Source: a virus. From it: a stretch of 56,611 nucleotides of DNA. The stretch's first letter is position 1, and the number at the start of each line of letters is the position of its first letter. The notes beneath the pieces are model-generated. The model did no database searches. It was not told the origin of the DNA and saw only the letters and a program-made list of their open reading frames with translations. Shown one piece after another: positions 1-6,788 of the stretch. The DNA lies in IMG/VR virus record IMGVR_UViG_3300018063_000015, positions 1 through 56,611 of that record; one strand, 5' to 3'. The position numbers and the translations under genes were made by a program.

Positions 1-884
1 ACGTGCATAACTTGCATACTGTTCTCGAGCCATATGTCATTGACTCTAAATGCATCACGTGCACTTACATATGCCTTCTTATGCTCAGGCGTAAAGTTAA
101 CTCTAACGAAGTTGTTGATTATCTTTGGTAGATACAGCCCAACTTCATCATAAGTACATCTACGTCCGTAGCGATCCATTAAGCGCTTTAGCAGTGTCCC
201 ACGTTGACCATATACTTCCGTGCCGTAGCGTGAGGTATACGTTTGACAATAGGTGTTGATGAATTGCCAATAGCTTGTAAATGTTAATGGATCTATGATA
301 CTAAGCTGCATGAATAGATCATCAGCTTCCTTCATAATAGGTGTACCTGTCAGCAAAAAGACACGCTCACTAGCATGTGCTAATGCTTTAGCTGCACGTG
401 CTTGCTGTGACGACCTATTACGAAAGTGGTGTGATTCATCATATATCAAAGTATCAAATTCAGGGAATTGAAACTTGAGATCCTTACGTGTTGGCACTTC
501 ACGTGGTCCTAAAACACGATTGAAGCGCAACATTTGATGATTGAAGATAGTCCACTTAGCACGTTCTGCTACGTTGAGTGCACCCTGACGGTTGTTTCGT
601 GTACCAGATGCTAGCACTACACTATCATCTGGGAATTGTGCACGGATTTCATCCCACCAATGTTCTACAAGGTATGAGGGACAGGCTATACCTATGCTAT
701 CACCGTCGGCGGCTGCCATCATGGCACTAAGCGTCTTCCCAAGCCCTGGAGGATGTGCTATGATTGCTTTCTTCTTGTCACGCAAAAACTCAGCATCTTC
801 CCACTGATAGGGTCTGGGAGTTTGGTTGAGCTTGTCTGAATCAAACTCTTGCTGAATCGTAAACGTAGGAGATTCAGCTATCAT
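1..884 (-). CDS. SNF2/DEAD-like superfamily 2 helicase, N-terminal part (cut by window edge)
   Basis: This leftward gene starts with ATG at 884 and runs off the left edge, so about 294 codons are visible. It reads as the first RecA-like domain of an SNF2-type ATPase: a Walker A loop PPGLGKT near residue 45, motif II DESH near residue 150, and a motif III-like LTGTP shortly after. Such proteins use ATP to translocate on or remodel DNA, and phage versions usually sit with replication and recombination genes. Its ATG overlaps the stop of the upstream gene as ATGA, which suggests coupled translation. The C-terminal helicase domain is not in the window. Family assignment is firm; the exact role is inferred. 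Confidence 0.85.
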   Translation of the reverse strand, partial: MIAESPTFTIQQEFDSDKLNQTPRPYQWEDAEFLRDKKKAIIAHPPGLGKTLSAMMAAADGDSIGIACPSYLVEHWWDEIRAQFPDDSVVLASGTRNNRQGALNVAERAKWTIFNHQMLRFNRVLGPREVPTRKDLKFQFPEFDTLIYDESHHFRNRSSQQARAAKALAHASERVFLLTGTPIMKEADDLFMQLSIIDPLTFTSYWQFINTYCQTYTSRYGTEVYGQRGTLLKRLMDRYGRRCTYDEVGLYLPKIINNFVRVNFTPEHKKAYVSARDAFRVNDIWLENSMQVMH

Positions 885-1192
885 TGTGTTCTATAGCTTC
901 TAGTAGCATACAATTCTATGGAATATGTTCCAGGCTCAAACTTCCATTTACTATCCCAAGATATCACTTGTGCATGTAACCTTAAATCGATTTTCCACAT
1001 CGTACGGCCAATTTCAGAGGTACGAATTGATACATAGCTTTCACTAGAGCTAACTTCAGCAACCCTGAATTTATCCTTGGCAGCAAGCGTTAGTGGACAG
1101 CATTGCGTAATTACGTAGGGCTCAACGTGCTCAGTGCGTATCCTATTTGCTTCTTCGATATGATCAAGTGTTACTGTTATTTGCTCAATCAT
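881..1192 (-). CDS. Small protein, divergent member of a three-copy phage family
   Basis: The 103-residue product starts at ATG 1192, chosen because AGAGGA lies just upstream; a longer reading from 1249 has no such signal. The N-terminus (ITVTLDHIEEANR, then CCPLTLAAKD) resembles two other genes in this window at 2643-2897 and 51516-51770, which carry VTQDHI or VTQEDI followed by ECPVALAI or QCPVALAI. The shared core is a VT-x-D/E-x-I stretch followed by C-P-x-x-L/A-A. The family is recognisable among phage small proteins but I know of no function. The start overlaps the upstream stop by 4 bases and the stop overlaps the helicase start. Confidence 0.75.
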   Translation of the reverse strand: MIEQITVTLDHIEEANRIRTEHVEPYVITQCCPLTLAAKDKFRVAEVSSSESYVSIRTSEIGRTMWKIDLRLHAQVISWDSKWKFEPGTYSIELYATRSYRTQ

Positions 1193-1338
1193 TGCATCCT
1201 CTGGTTGTCGTTGATTATTTGCTCTAAGCACTCTATAGCCTCTTTGCAACCCTGATGCTTGTCTATTTCATACAACGTTTGACAGACGCTTATGAATCTA
1301 GCTAGCTCTTTCTTTGAAAGTTTAGGAACTAAGTGCAC
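1189..1338 (-). CDS. Hypothetical 49-residue protein (GTG start)
   Basis: A short frame from GTG 1338 (beginning MHLVPKLSKKELARF) to TGA 1189 fills the gap between two neighbouring genes. A GAAG-type ribosome-binding sequence precedes the GTG. The stop overlaps the next ATG in an ATGA, the junction style used throughout this operon. The product is charged and probably helical with two cysteines. No family recognised. Confidence 0.55.
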   Translation of the reverse strand: MHLVPKLSKKELARFISVCQTLYEIDKHQGCKEAIECLEQIINDNQRMQ

Positions 1339-1529
1339 TTCACTTCTTCTAGACGCACCATTTTATCAGTATCCATATATAGTTCTAAAACTGTATCGTT
1401 AAACAATATACCTCGAGAATTCATGACATTTATCCACGAACTTGCCATAGCAATAGCTTTATCATATGTAATATCATCACTGTCTATTGTTAACCACACT
1501 TTTACAGAGAGTCCCATTTTAGCATACAC
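1329..1529 (-). CDS. Hypothetical 66-residue protein
   Basis: Starts at ATG 1529 with GGAAGG five bases upstream, overlapping the preceding SWIM-type gene by 28 bases. A second ATG at 1517 is possible. The product (VKVWLTIDSDDITYDKAIAMAS) looks like a small alternating strand/helix protein. The pattern of an early strand, an aspartate-rich turn and a helix is seen in many phage accessory proteins. No function can be assigned. Confidence 0.6.
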   Translation of the reverse strand: MYAKMGLSVKVWLTIDSDDITYDKAIAMASSWINVMNSRGILFNDTVLELYMDTDKMVRLEEVKCT

Positions 1530-1789
1530 CTTCCGTGCTTTTGTGACGGTACCTCGATTACACTCGTCAGCGGTTGGCTACACACTAAGCATAACGGCAT
1601 AGGTTCTACGTTCAACGTTGGCAAGGGCAATGGATTTAACTGCGCTATTACTGGTAGCAGCTTTAGTTCCTTCGCTATTTCCACATGTTTGCACGTGCGG
1701 CGGAAGTAGAATCCTGGACATGAACAGTTACCATTGTCATCTATTACGTAGTATTTGCCCTTCTTATTAAAACTAGGAACTGTTAGCAT
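1502..1789 (-). CDS. SWIM-type zinc finger protein
   Basis: The 95-residue product opens with a C-x-C-P-x-F-x5-C-x-H pattern (CSCPGFYFRRTCKHVE, about residues 22-37), the signature of SWIM zinc fingers, which bind nucleic acid or proteins. A second possible zinc pair follows: C-L-V-C near residue 70 and H-G-R-C near residue 86. Standalone SWIM proteins are common in phages and usually cluster with helicases, which fits the SNF2-type gene 600 bases downstream. The start overlaps the upstream 49-residue gene by 17 bases. A DNA-binding accessory role is inferred. Confidence 0.75.
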   Translation of the reverse strand: MLTVPSFNKKGKYYVIDDNGNCSCPGFYFRRTCKHVEIAKELKLLPVIAQLNPLPLPTLNVEPMPLCLVCSQPLTSVIEVPSQKHGRCMLKWDSL

Positions 1790-1922
1790 TTATTTCGTCC
1801 ATATCACTGTCTTCTATTGTGCGCTTTTCCCACTTAATCCACCAATAGTATCCCATTACTTGCATGTCTGTAGTAGATGGAGCCGCTATTGGCCATAATG
1901 GAACTGTGTTAGGAAATTTCAT
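1773..1922 (-). CDS. Hypothetical 49-residue protein
   Basis: An ATG at 1922 overlaps the upstream stop in TAATG, and the frame runs to TAG at 1773-1775. The product contains a central aromatic patch (GYYWWIKWEKR) and an acidic C-terminus. It fills an otherwise empty interval between two genes in the same direction. No homology recognised; the junction structure is the main support. Confidence 0.5.
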   Translation of the reverse strand: MKFPNTVPLWPIAAPSTTDMQVMGYYWWIKWEKRTIEDSDMDEINANSS

Positions 1923-2140
1923 TAGTTATGGTCTCCGTATGCTGATTCTATTTCCTTATCACAGCCGTCACAATACCTTGATGGACCTTCATAGAAGATA
2001 TCACAATCTTCTATCGGTGGCTCGGCGTCTTGACTAGCACAACCATTGCACCACTCACTACCATCATGGCTATAGTACAACACTGGATACCCTTCTACAT
2101 TAGAGGGAAATAGATTGTCTACTTTAGCTGGAAGTTTCAT
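1922..2140 (-). CDS. Small cysteine-rich protein (zinc-ribbon-like)
   Basis: The 72-residue product has C-N-G-C near residues 31-34, a single cysteine near residue 46, and C-D-G-C near residues 57-60. This arrangement could bind one or two zinc ions. It starts at ATG 2140, overlapping the upstream 53-residue gene by 17 bases, and ends in a TAATG junction. Small zinc-ribbon proteins are unusually frequent in this operon. Function unknown. Confidence 0.6.
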   Translation of the reverse strand: MKLPAKVDNLFPSNVEGYPVLYYSHDGSEWCNGCASQDAEPPIEDCDIFYEGPSRYCDGCDKEIESAYGDHN

Positions 2141-2285
2141 TTTTCATAGCCTCTCTTGTGAGATACACGTTTTGACGCGCATCGTTTAGACGGTTAACAC
2201 TAGCAGTCATACCTAGATTCTCGTGATGTTTTTTTGCAGCTTTTAATTCACGCAGCGCTTTACGGTAGAGTGTAGCTGGTTTCAT
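2124..2285 (-). CDS. Hypothetical 53-residue basic helical protein
   Basis: The start is set at ATG 2285 because GAAGGAAC precedes it and it forms a TAATG junction with the upstream gene; a longer reading to 2384 would overlap that gene extensively. The product (MKPATLYRKALRELKAAKKH at its start) is rich in lysine and alanine and predicted to be mostly helical. No family recognised. Confidence 0.6.
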   Translation of the reverse strand: MKPATLYRKALRELKAAKKHHENLGMTASVNRLNDARQNVYLTREAMKNETSS

Positions 2286-2446
2286 TATAGTTCCTTCATC
2301 ATCTCGTCTATACACACTTTGCATAGACAGCCACCACGCTGCATGTTCCATACTACTTCGTGGAAAGCACCACAACTTGAACACCGGACTGGTACGTTAT
2401 ACTTGTACCAACGTGCACTTAAATGCTCAGCGTGCAATTCAATCAT
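2285..2446 (-). CDS. Zinc-ribbon protein, 53 residues
   Basis: The frame from ATG 2446 to TAA 2285 encodes a compact zinc ribbon: C-S-S-C near residues 22-25 and C-L-C-x2-C near residues 40-45. A GGGGGGAG sequence lies about nine bases before the ATG. The stop overlaps the next ATG as TAATG. Zinc ribbons of this size usually bind nucleic acid or adapt RNA polymerase, but no specific role can be claimed. Confidence 0.65.
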   Translation of the reverse strand: MIELHAEHLSARWYKYNVPVRCSSCGAFHEVVWNMQRGGCLCKVCIDEMMKEL

Positions 2447-2450
2447 ACTA

Positions 2451-2630
2451 CTACTCCCCCCAGTAATAATATTTATCTGTTCTTGCGAGCCAGAAAACTA
2501 CTTTCCACTTCCACAGCAGAAGAACTACAGCTAGATCATTTAACTCAACATCGTGCAATAGAGCTAATTGAAGTCCTCTCTCATAATCTGGAACAGTTAC
2601 GCTTAGACGGTTTTTAATAGCTAATCTCAT
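2451..2630 (-). CDS. Hypothetical 59-residue protein with hydrophobic C-terminal half
   Basis: ATG 2630 is preceded by AGGTGGAG at good spacing, so it is preferred over an in-frame GTG at 2642. The N-terminal third is polar; the rest contains LAVVLLLWKWKVVFWLA, which could be a short membrane segment or a buried strand pair. It lies between a conserved small gene and a zinc-ribbon gene in the same direction. Function unknown. Confidence 0.5.
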   Translation of the reverse strand: MRLAIKNRLSVTVPDYERGLQLALLHDVELNDLAVVLLLWKWKVVFWLARTDKYYYWGE

Positions 2631-2642
2631 TTTGAGCTCCAC

Positions 2643-2897
2643 CTAAAGCAAACGTGTGGTATCAAGACGAAACTTGAATGGCTTTACTGCATGACGTGAA
2701 TCTAAGCGTCGTATAAACCGTTGTACACTGCGTGGTGGTAGAAATCCAATGGATTTTGCGTGAAGTTTTATTTCATAGCGACCCACTACAACGGCTGGTA
2801 CAGTAATGGCTTCCTTTATGGCTAAGGCTACTGGACATTCTGTGCTTGACTTACGATAGCCACGGTCGATGTGGTCTTGTGTTACACTAATTAGCAT
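2643..2897 (-). CDS. Small phage protein, VTQDHI/ECPVALAI family
   Basis: The 84-residue protein starts MLISVTQDHIDRG and carries ECPVALAIKEA near residues 20-30, followed by a predicted strand and a helix-rich C-terminus (RSVQRFIRRLDS). It matches 51516-51770 in length and in the C-terminal pattern of F/I-I-R-x-L/F-D-S and a final P-F-x-F-x-L, and 881-1192 more distantly. AAAGGTAG precedes the ATG. Three related copies far apart in one genome suggest ancient duplication or repeated acquisition. Function unknown. Confidence 0.75.
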   Translation of the reverse strand: MLISVTQDHIDRGYRKSSTECPVALAIKEAITVPAVVVGRYEIKLHAKSIGFLPPRSVQRFIRRLDSRHAVKPFKFRLDTTRLL

Positions 2898-2947
2898 TTT
2901 GTGCTACCTTTGTTTTTGATTGCGCACTGAAGAGCCGTAGCTGTACA

Positions 2948-3787
2948 TCAAACTTGTACCACGCTACCACCTAAATGCTCAGTTTGCGACTTTACTTTAG
3001 ATTGAGCCCTCAAGGCATCCATGAACGTATCGAAACTAGAGAATCCAGCTTGCAAGAACGCCTTACATAGAACGCTGAGGGAATGTACGCCACCGTACTG
3101 TTGCACGAACGACGCAAACTGCTGTTGATTTGCACGTCCAAAGCAATCTATTAGGAGCTTGATTGTGTCAGTATCGGTATCATATGCTTCAGCTATCACC
3201 TCATAATAATCTTGCTCGCTGTCAGTATATGACTTGACGTTTGATGACCCACACAAGACGCAATACGCTGGGGTTATGAACGATGATGGCACTAGGGTCG
3301 TTATTCTAAACGTTGCTAGGCAATCCTTACACGTAATTGTCAGTCGCAGATTGTACTTCTGCATGGTTGAGGCTACTTTCTTATTTGATTGGTTATAGTT
3401 GGCTGCACGGTGCACCAGCGTTGTTGGCTTCAAACCTTTATCTTTGATCGTTGCTAGGAACGTTGTAAAGCTCACATGGTCCGATCGCTGGAATGCAGTA
3501 TATAGAAAAGTAGCTACGTCATATGGGAGATCATATGATGTAGCTATTCGCTCTATTCGATCACGTTGTGGGTCTATGTGTGGTATTGTTGGAACGCCAC
3601 ATTGTGGACAATGTGTCGGAATTGGAGCACTATCAGGCTGAACACTCGATATTTGAAATTGGCTACAACAATCTAAGCGCACGGTATCACTAGATAGTGC
3701 TGAGTCTGAATACTTATACGCCGTGCCGTGCCTTACTAGTGATAGGGATTGTTGCGTGATATTCCTCCCAGTTTGATGGCTCGACAT
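2948..3787 (-). CDS. Protein with two tandem zinc-ribbon/helical modules
   Basis: The 279-residue frame starts at ATG 3787; an upstream ATG at 3826 lies inside the likely promoter and is disfavoured. The protein contains two similar halves. Each begins with a cysteine pair region (HCPQCG near residue 60; CKDC near 150 with CVLCG near 175), then a segment IERIATSYD or YEVIAEAYD, then a helical stretch ending in SFTTFL or QFASFV. This is an internal duplication of a module of about 110 residues. Zinc-binding helical repeats suggest DNA or protein binding. No known family recognised. Confidence 0.75.
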   Translation of the reverse strand: MSSHQTGRNITQQSLSLVRHGTAYKYSDSALSSDTVRLDCCSQFQISSVQPDSAPIPTHCPQCGVPTIPHIDPQRDRIERIATSYDLPYDVATFLYTAFQRSDHVSFTTFLATIKDKGLKPTTLVHRAANYNQSNKKVASTMQKYNLRLTITCKDCLATFRITTLVPSSFITPAYCVLCGSSNVKSYTDSEQDYYEVIAEAYDTDTDTIKLLIDCFGRANQQQFASFVQQYGGVHSLSVLCKAFLQAGFSSFDTFMDALRAQSKVKSQTEHLGGSVVQV

Positions 3788-3796
3788 GCCTGATAC

Positions 3797-3826
3797 ATTA
3801 TACCACGCCCTAAAAAAATTCCGCAA
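3797..3826 (-). promoter_or_regulatory. Sigma70-like promoter producing a nearly leaderless mRNA
   Basis: On the minus strand TTGCGG (3826-3821) and a perfect TATAAT (3802-3797) are separated by 18 bases, with a T-rich spacer. The gene start at 3787 is only nine bases beyond the -10 box. Transcription would therefore start at or within a few bases of the ATG, leaving little or no 5' leader. This is a sequence-based inference. Confidence 0.55.
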
Positions 3827-4008
3827 GTGTAAATGGCAGGTTCTTTAGAAATCTGCCATCTCCATTAACGACTTCATTGACAAGGGCTAGTGTCTTACGA
3901 TTGGGGCGCACTTGCACGCCTTCACTCGACGGCTGGGCCGTATCGACTACTTAATAGGGTCGGGCGTTGGTTTTAACTAGCAAGCAGTCTCCAGCCCTGG
4001 TCCTTTTA

Positions 4009-4941
4009 TTACAGTGTGGGGCCATGTTGTAGAGTCTTTGTTGGACGTGTTACTGGCTTCAAGAACTCCAATCCTATAGCTTCTAGAACAGAACTAGTTA
4101 TACTTGTCTCTGTGAAGTTTCGTTGTGGTACTATTTCAAACCTGTGGGCTAAAACTATATACCTTGCTCTTGTTTCAATTGACAGTCTGAGGGGATGTGA
4201 ACTTTTCTTGAAGTCACGATCCATCCATTGCCAACGCATTCCTACATAGTCTCCTGGCTCTTGTGGTGGTCTAACATCTACAAAGTCGGAGTATGATAGT
4301 GTTTCTAGGTAATTCGATATTCCATAGGCTGCGTAGGATATCTTGCGTCTTGTGCCATCGCCCATTGGCTCTATATATCCATCCTCTAGCCCCATTGATA
4401 TTAACCTATTATGGGCAGGGCGTGATAGAGTATATGACAAAGTGTCCGTTAGATCCATTGGCACTAGTCTGTCAGGATCTACGTTACGCAATACTTCTGG
4501 TACAACTACGCTGGGAAAGCCCTGTAGTTTGTTGGGCCATGCTCCAGGTTGAATGAAGCCAAGGGCTACTGCGTTTAAGAAGTTGCTGATCGTGAAATAG
4601 ATTGTTCTATCCGCGAGGCCGTGAATGGTAGCTAATTCTACATATCGTGTGGTAGATGCTGTGACTAGATTTAGCATTACACTGTACTGATATGGGCGTC
4701 GTGCTATAACTTCTTCAAGCGACGATATAGTATACTTCTGTGGAACGTATTTTGATATCAGTCCAAGCAGTTCTATTGTTGGTGGTGGTTGTACTAGGGT
4801 GAATGATCGTTGTGCTAAATCGTTAACGAAATCGCTTAGGCCGTGTGCCCTACTACCCAGTGGATTTACGTAGCCCCCTTCCATCGCGTGTTTCAGGAGT
4901 GTTGTTCTCGTTGGCTTTAGCAAGTATAGGTGCAACCCCAT
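4009..4941 (-). CDS. Probable DNA-binding regulator with repeated HTH-like segments
   Basis: The 310-residue product contains repeated segments. LLKHAMEGGYVNPLG followed by AHGLSDFVNDL (about residues 15-45) resembles LISMGLEDGYIEPMG followed by AYGISNYLETL (about residues 182-220). Two further segments share TRYVELA or ARYIVLA and end in LGFIQP or LEFLKP. The A/G-x-E-x-G-Y pattern followed by a helix pair is reminiscent of bacterio-opsin-activator-type helix-turn-helix units. It is the second gene of the leftward operon next to the control region, where phage regulators often lie. It overlaps the upstream gene by 89 bases, so a start downstream of 4941 is possible. The regulator role is inferred. 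Confidence 0.55.
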   Translation of the reverse strand: MGLHLYLLKPTRTTLLKHAMEGGYVNPLGSRAHGLSDFVNDLAQRSFTLVQPPPTIELLGLISKYVPQKYTISSLEEVIARRPYQYSVMLNLVTASTTRYVELATIHGLADRTIYFTISNFLNAVALGFIQPGAWPNKLQGFPSVVVPEVLRNVDPDRLVPMDLTDTLSYTLSRPAHNRLISMGLEDGYIEPMGDGTRRKISYAAYGISNYLETLSYSDFVDVRPPQEPGDYVGMRWQWMDRDFKKSSHPLRLSIETRARYIVLAHRFEIVPQRNFTETSITSSVLEAIGLEFLKPVTRPTKTLQHGPTL

Positions 4942-5248
4942 AGGTGTCCTTGCCCTCCTTAATTGTTAGCAGATTGTGCGTTAAGACTTCTACGATTGCA
5001 CTTTGTAGACTTTGTGTTGATGTAGCTGGAAAGATCATGGACATCCAAGGTTTAGCCCACGGCCAATCAATACCTTTTTTTGCTACCCTTGTCTTATGAT
5101 TTATTATTGGTGAGCGAATAGGACGTGGAGATGGTTCATATTCTGTATTAAGTAATATGTTGAGAGCTTGTGAAAGCGTACATTGATACTCTAACATGAT
5201 TAGGTTTAACACTCTCGACGCTGTAGCTGATATGTTAAGCATTGTCAT
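4853..5248 (-). CDS. First gene of the leftward operon, possible regulator
   Basis: The start is placed at ATG 5248 because GGGAGG lies about nine bases upstream and a TATACT promoter element lies just beyond that; the longer reading to 5374 would run through the promoter. The 131-residue product begins MTMLNISATASRVLNLIMLE and continues with a predicted helix (LSQALNILL), then a basic middle and a polar tail. The next gene begins inside its last 90 bases. Its position suggests an immediate-early or autoregulated protein. No family recognised. Confidence 0.6.
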   Translation of the reverse strand: MTMLNISATASRVLNLIMLEYQCTLSQALNILLNTEYEPSPRPIRSPIINHKTRVAKKGIDWPWAKPWMSMIFPATSTQSLQSAIVEVLTHNLLTIKEGKDTYGVAPILAKANENNTPETRDGRGLRKSTG

Positions 5249-5268
5249 TGGACTGACCTCCCAGCTAA

Positions 5269-5308
5269 AGTATACCACAGATGGTGGAACATTTTTCCGA
5301 AATGTTAC
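5269..5308 (-). promoter_or_regulatory. Promoter with overlapping inverted-repeat operator
   Basis: The -10 box TATACT lies at 5274-5269 on the minus strand. No good -35 hexamer exists 16-18 bases upstream. Instead, that region holds an inverted repeat at 5286-5308 on the plus strand, with arms GGAACATTT and AAATGTTAC around TTCCG, matching at 8 of 9 positions. A poor -35 overlapped by a dyad suggests control by an activator or repressor. Confidence 0.45.
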
Positions 5309-5336
5309 AACAAATTGGGTATTGGGGTATGGGTTT

Positions 5337-5457
5337 CGAATTTTTCGGTCCGAAATTCTACGGGGGTATCTCACATACCACTATTCTATAATTTATATAT
5401 TAATTGTATTAATCTTCCTAGTATGTTTTCCCTACAGATTTTCGGACCAAAAATTCA
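5337..5457. repeat. Inverted repeat pair flanking an AT-rich core
   Basis: A 22-base element at 5337-5358, centred on TTCGGTCCGAA and itself nearly palindromic, recurs in opposite orientation at 5437-5457, centred on TTCGGACC. About 18 of 22 positions agree. The 78 bases between them are very AT-rich around TATAATTTATATATTAATT (5386-5404). This looks like paired protein-binding sites around a melting or promoter region. Confidence 0.5.
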
Positions 5458-5673
5458 CCAAAACATAGCACAATACATATTGGCTATCAATACCGCCATC
5501 TTGTGCGGGTAATCGCGTGCAAGCGGGGCGACAATGGACTTTAACTATGTGCAAGGGTAACGACTATAACAAGGTGCTACGTTAAGCACTCAACTAAGGC
5601 CCTCTGCTTTGTACTCCGAAATATATCATCTTTGATACATTTTGTAGTAGGACATATGTTCTCTCATATCATC

Positions 5674-5740
5674 AATAAGACACGCCTAATAAGACACGCC
5701 TGTATTTGTATTAATAAGACACCCCTAATAAGACACCCGT
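5674..5740. repeat. Four tandem copies of a 14-base repeat
   Basis: The unit AATAAGACACGCCT occurs at 5674-5687 and 5688-5701. After an 11-base gap the variants AATAAGACACCCCT at 5713-5726 and AATAAGACACCC(GT) at 5727-5740 follow. Direct repeats of this size upstream of replication or early genes are typical of iterons or cooperative operator arrays. No gene covers the stretch. Confidence 0.7.
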
Positions 5741-5741
5741 A

Positions 5742-5982
5742 GGTTAGCTGGCTGGTTAGCTTAGGTAGCGCTGTACGCAAAGTTTCGTCTAAACTAACCC
5801 ATTAGCTTAGTCTATACTAACACATTAGTTTAGTCTAACCTAACCTCGGAGGTTAGACTATACTAACTTCAATGATTAGTCTATACTAATAGGTTAGTTT
5901 AGCCTGCACTAACTCGCGAGGTTAGTATAGGCTAACTCGTTAGTAGAGACTTTACTAATCCGTGAGGTTAGCCATGCTAACT
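5742..5982. repeat. Array of about nine imperfect palindromes (GTTAG...CTAAC)
   Basis: Imperfect dyads with arms (G/A)TTAG and CTAA(C/T) recur near 5804, 5827, 5851, 5874, 5893, 5920, 5940 and 5967, for example GTTAGACTATACTAAC and ATTAGTCTATACTAAT. Spacing is 19-27 bases, near two helical turns. Related half sites (GGTTAGC) begin at 5742. The sequences between arms vary, so this is not a simple tandem duplication. A multi-site binding region for a dimeric protein, or part of a replication origin, is the likely meaning. Confidence 0.7.
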
Positions 5983-6119
5983 TTACTATCAGCGATTGCT
6001 TATGATGCTATCAGAATAGTCTTATAGTAAATGAGCGGCTATGATAGGTTATGAGTAGATGAGTTTCTAGGCATACCTGCTAGGATGTGAGTGTAGGCAG
6101 TTAACTGAATAAGCGATCC

Positions 6120-6505
6120 ACAATCGAATATCCCCTTGAAGAGTCACCTGGGTCGGACGTGAGGCAGCTTTACTGCTAGGGCGCATACCAGGGTACGGAG
6201 GCTAGTAGGGGGGGAAAGCGTAACAGGTAGCCAGAGGCAGTGAGACTCCGCGCGCAGTGCAAGCGGGTAACTGGCTACCTTAGAGCACAAGTAAGGCTAC
6301 TCTACAGGCGGTATCAGACAGTAAGTCTGGGCGGATTGACGCTGACCGTTTCAACGCTGTACGTTGCTAGTCACTACACACAAGTACCACGGATTGCACC
6401 GTAGTCACGGGCAGGGAACGTTGACGTGCTAGGGCCACTACAAGCAATGGGCGCAATCACCTAAAGTATCTTCAGCGGTCTGATACCGCCTATCGAGTAG
6501 CTTTG
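6120..6505 (+). ncRNA. Candidate large structured RNA upstream of the rightward early genes
   Basis: About 390 bases with no plausible gene contain long perfect pairings. GGCGGTATCAGAC (6307-6319) pairs with GTCTGATACCGCC (6478-6490), and the stem is extended by GCTACTC (6296-6302) with GAGTAGC (6495-6501), closing a 206-base domain. Inside it lie CAACG/CGTTG (6352-6366) and CTAG-CAC/GTG-CTAG (6367-6431) stems. A 5' domain has GGTAGCCAG (6226-6234) pairing with CTGGCTACC (6271-6279). The 3' end abuts the ribosome-binding site of the next gene. It could be a trans-acting phage RNA or a regulatory leader. I cannot match it to GOLLD, ROOL or another named class by eye. Confidence 0.55.
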
Positions 6506-6523
6506 CTAACAGGAGAGGGAACA

Positions 6524-6574
6524 ATGGAAATCTTCGTCGTTCTACTCGCGATCGCGTTCCTGTTCACAACGTGA
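6524..6574 (+). CDS. 16-residue hydrophobic peptide, possible leader peptide
   Basis: A strong AGGAGAGGGA ribosome-binding sequence precedes ATG 6524, and the frame encodes MEIFVVLLAIAFLFTT before TGA 6572-6574. The peptide is almost entirely hydrophobic and could span a membrane. It follows directly on the large structured RNA candidate and ends five bases before the next start. It may be a small membrane peptide or a translated leader coupling the structured RNA to downstream expression. Confidence 0.45.
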   Translation: MEIFVVLLAIAFLFTT

Positions 6575-6578
6575 CGTG

Positions 6579-6788
6579 ATGTTCAATCAACATCCCACCA
6601 CGTTCGACGTTCCAGGTCCAGCATGGGATAACCCATATTGGGACAGTTACGATGCCACCATTAGAGTAGCTGACCTGCTTCTAGGATTGCCTGTACGTCT
6701 CGTCGAGGCGATGATCCTAGAGCAGGATGGCTACTCCGTGGATGACGTGCTAGCAATGATTAGCGTGGAAGGAGAACTAGCAAAATGA
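6579..6788 (+). CDS. Hypothetical 69-residue acidic protein
   Basis: Starts at ATG 6579, with an in-frame GTG at 6576 as alternative. The product has an aromatic, proline-rich N-terminus (FDVPGPAWDNPYWDSYD) and helices typical of a small binding domain (LVEAMILEQDGYSVDDVLAM). The stop overlaps the next ATG in ATGA. It belongs to a run of very small genes between the control region and the terminator at 7840. Function unknown. Confidence 0.65.
   Translation: MFNQHPTTFDVPGPAWDNPYWDSYDATIRVADLLLGLPVRLVEAMILEQDGYSVDDVLAMISVEGELAK

Noticed and set aside
3810-3917. 35-codon GTG frame between two leftward genes
   Set aside because: It overlaps the strong promoter at 3797-3826, has a poor start context and no recognisable product.
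5674-5982. Possible CRISPR array in the repeat-rich control region
   Set aside because: Repeats are short, palindromic and degenerate, with units of 14-27 bases and no spacers of uniform length; no cas genes are present other than a lone Cas4-like nuclease within a recombination module.
6120-6505. Group I or group II intron
   Set aside because: No interrupted gene flanks the region and I could not find the conserved core pairs of either intron class. tRNA-like cloverleaf sequences were also looked for and not found.
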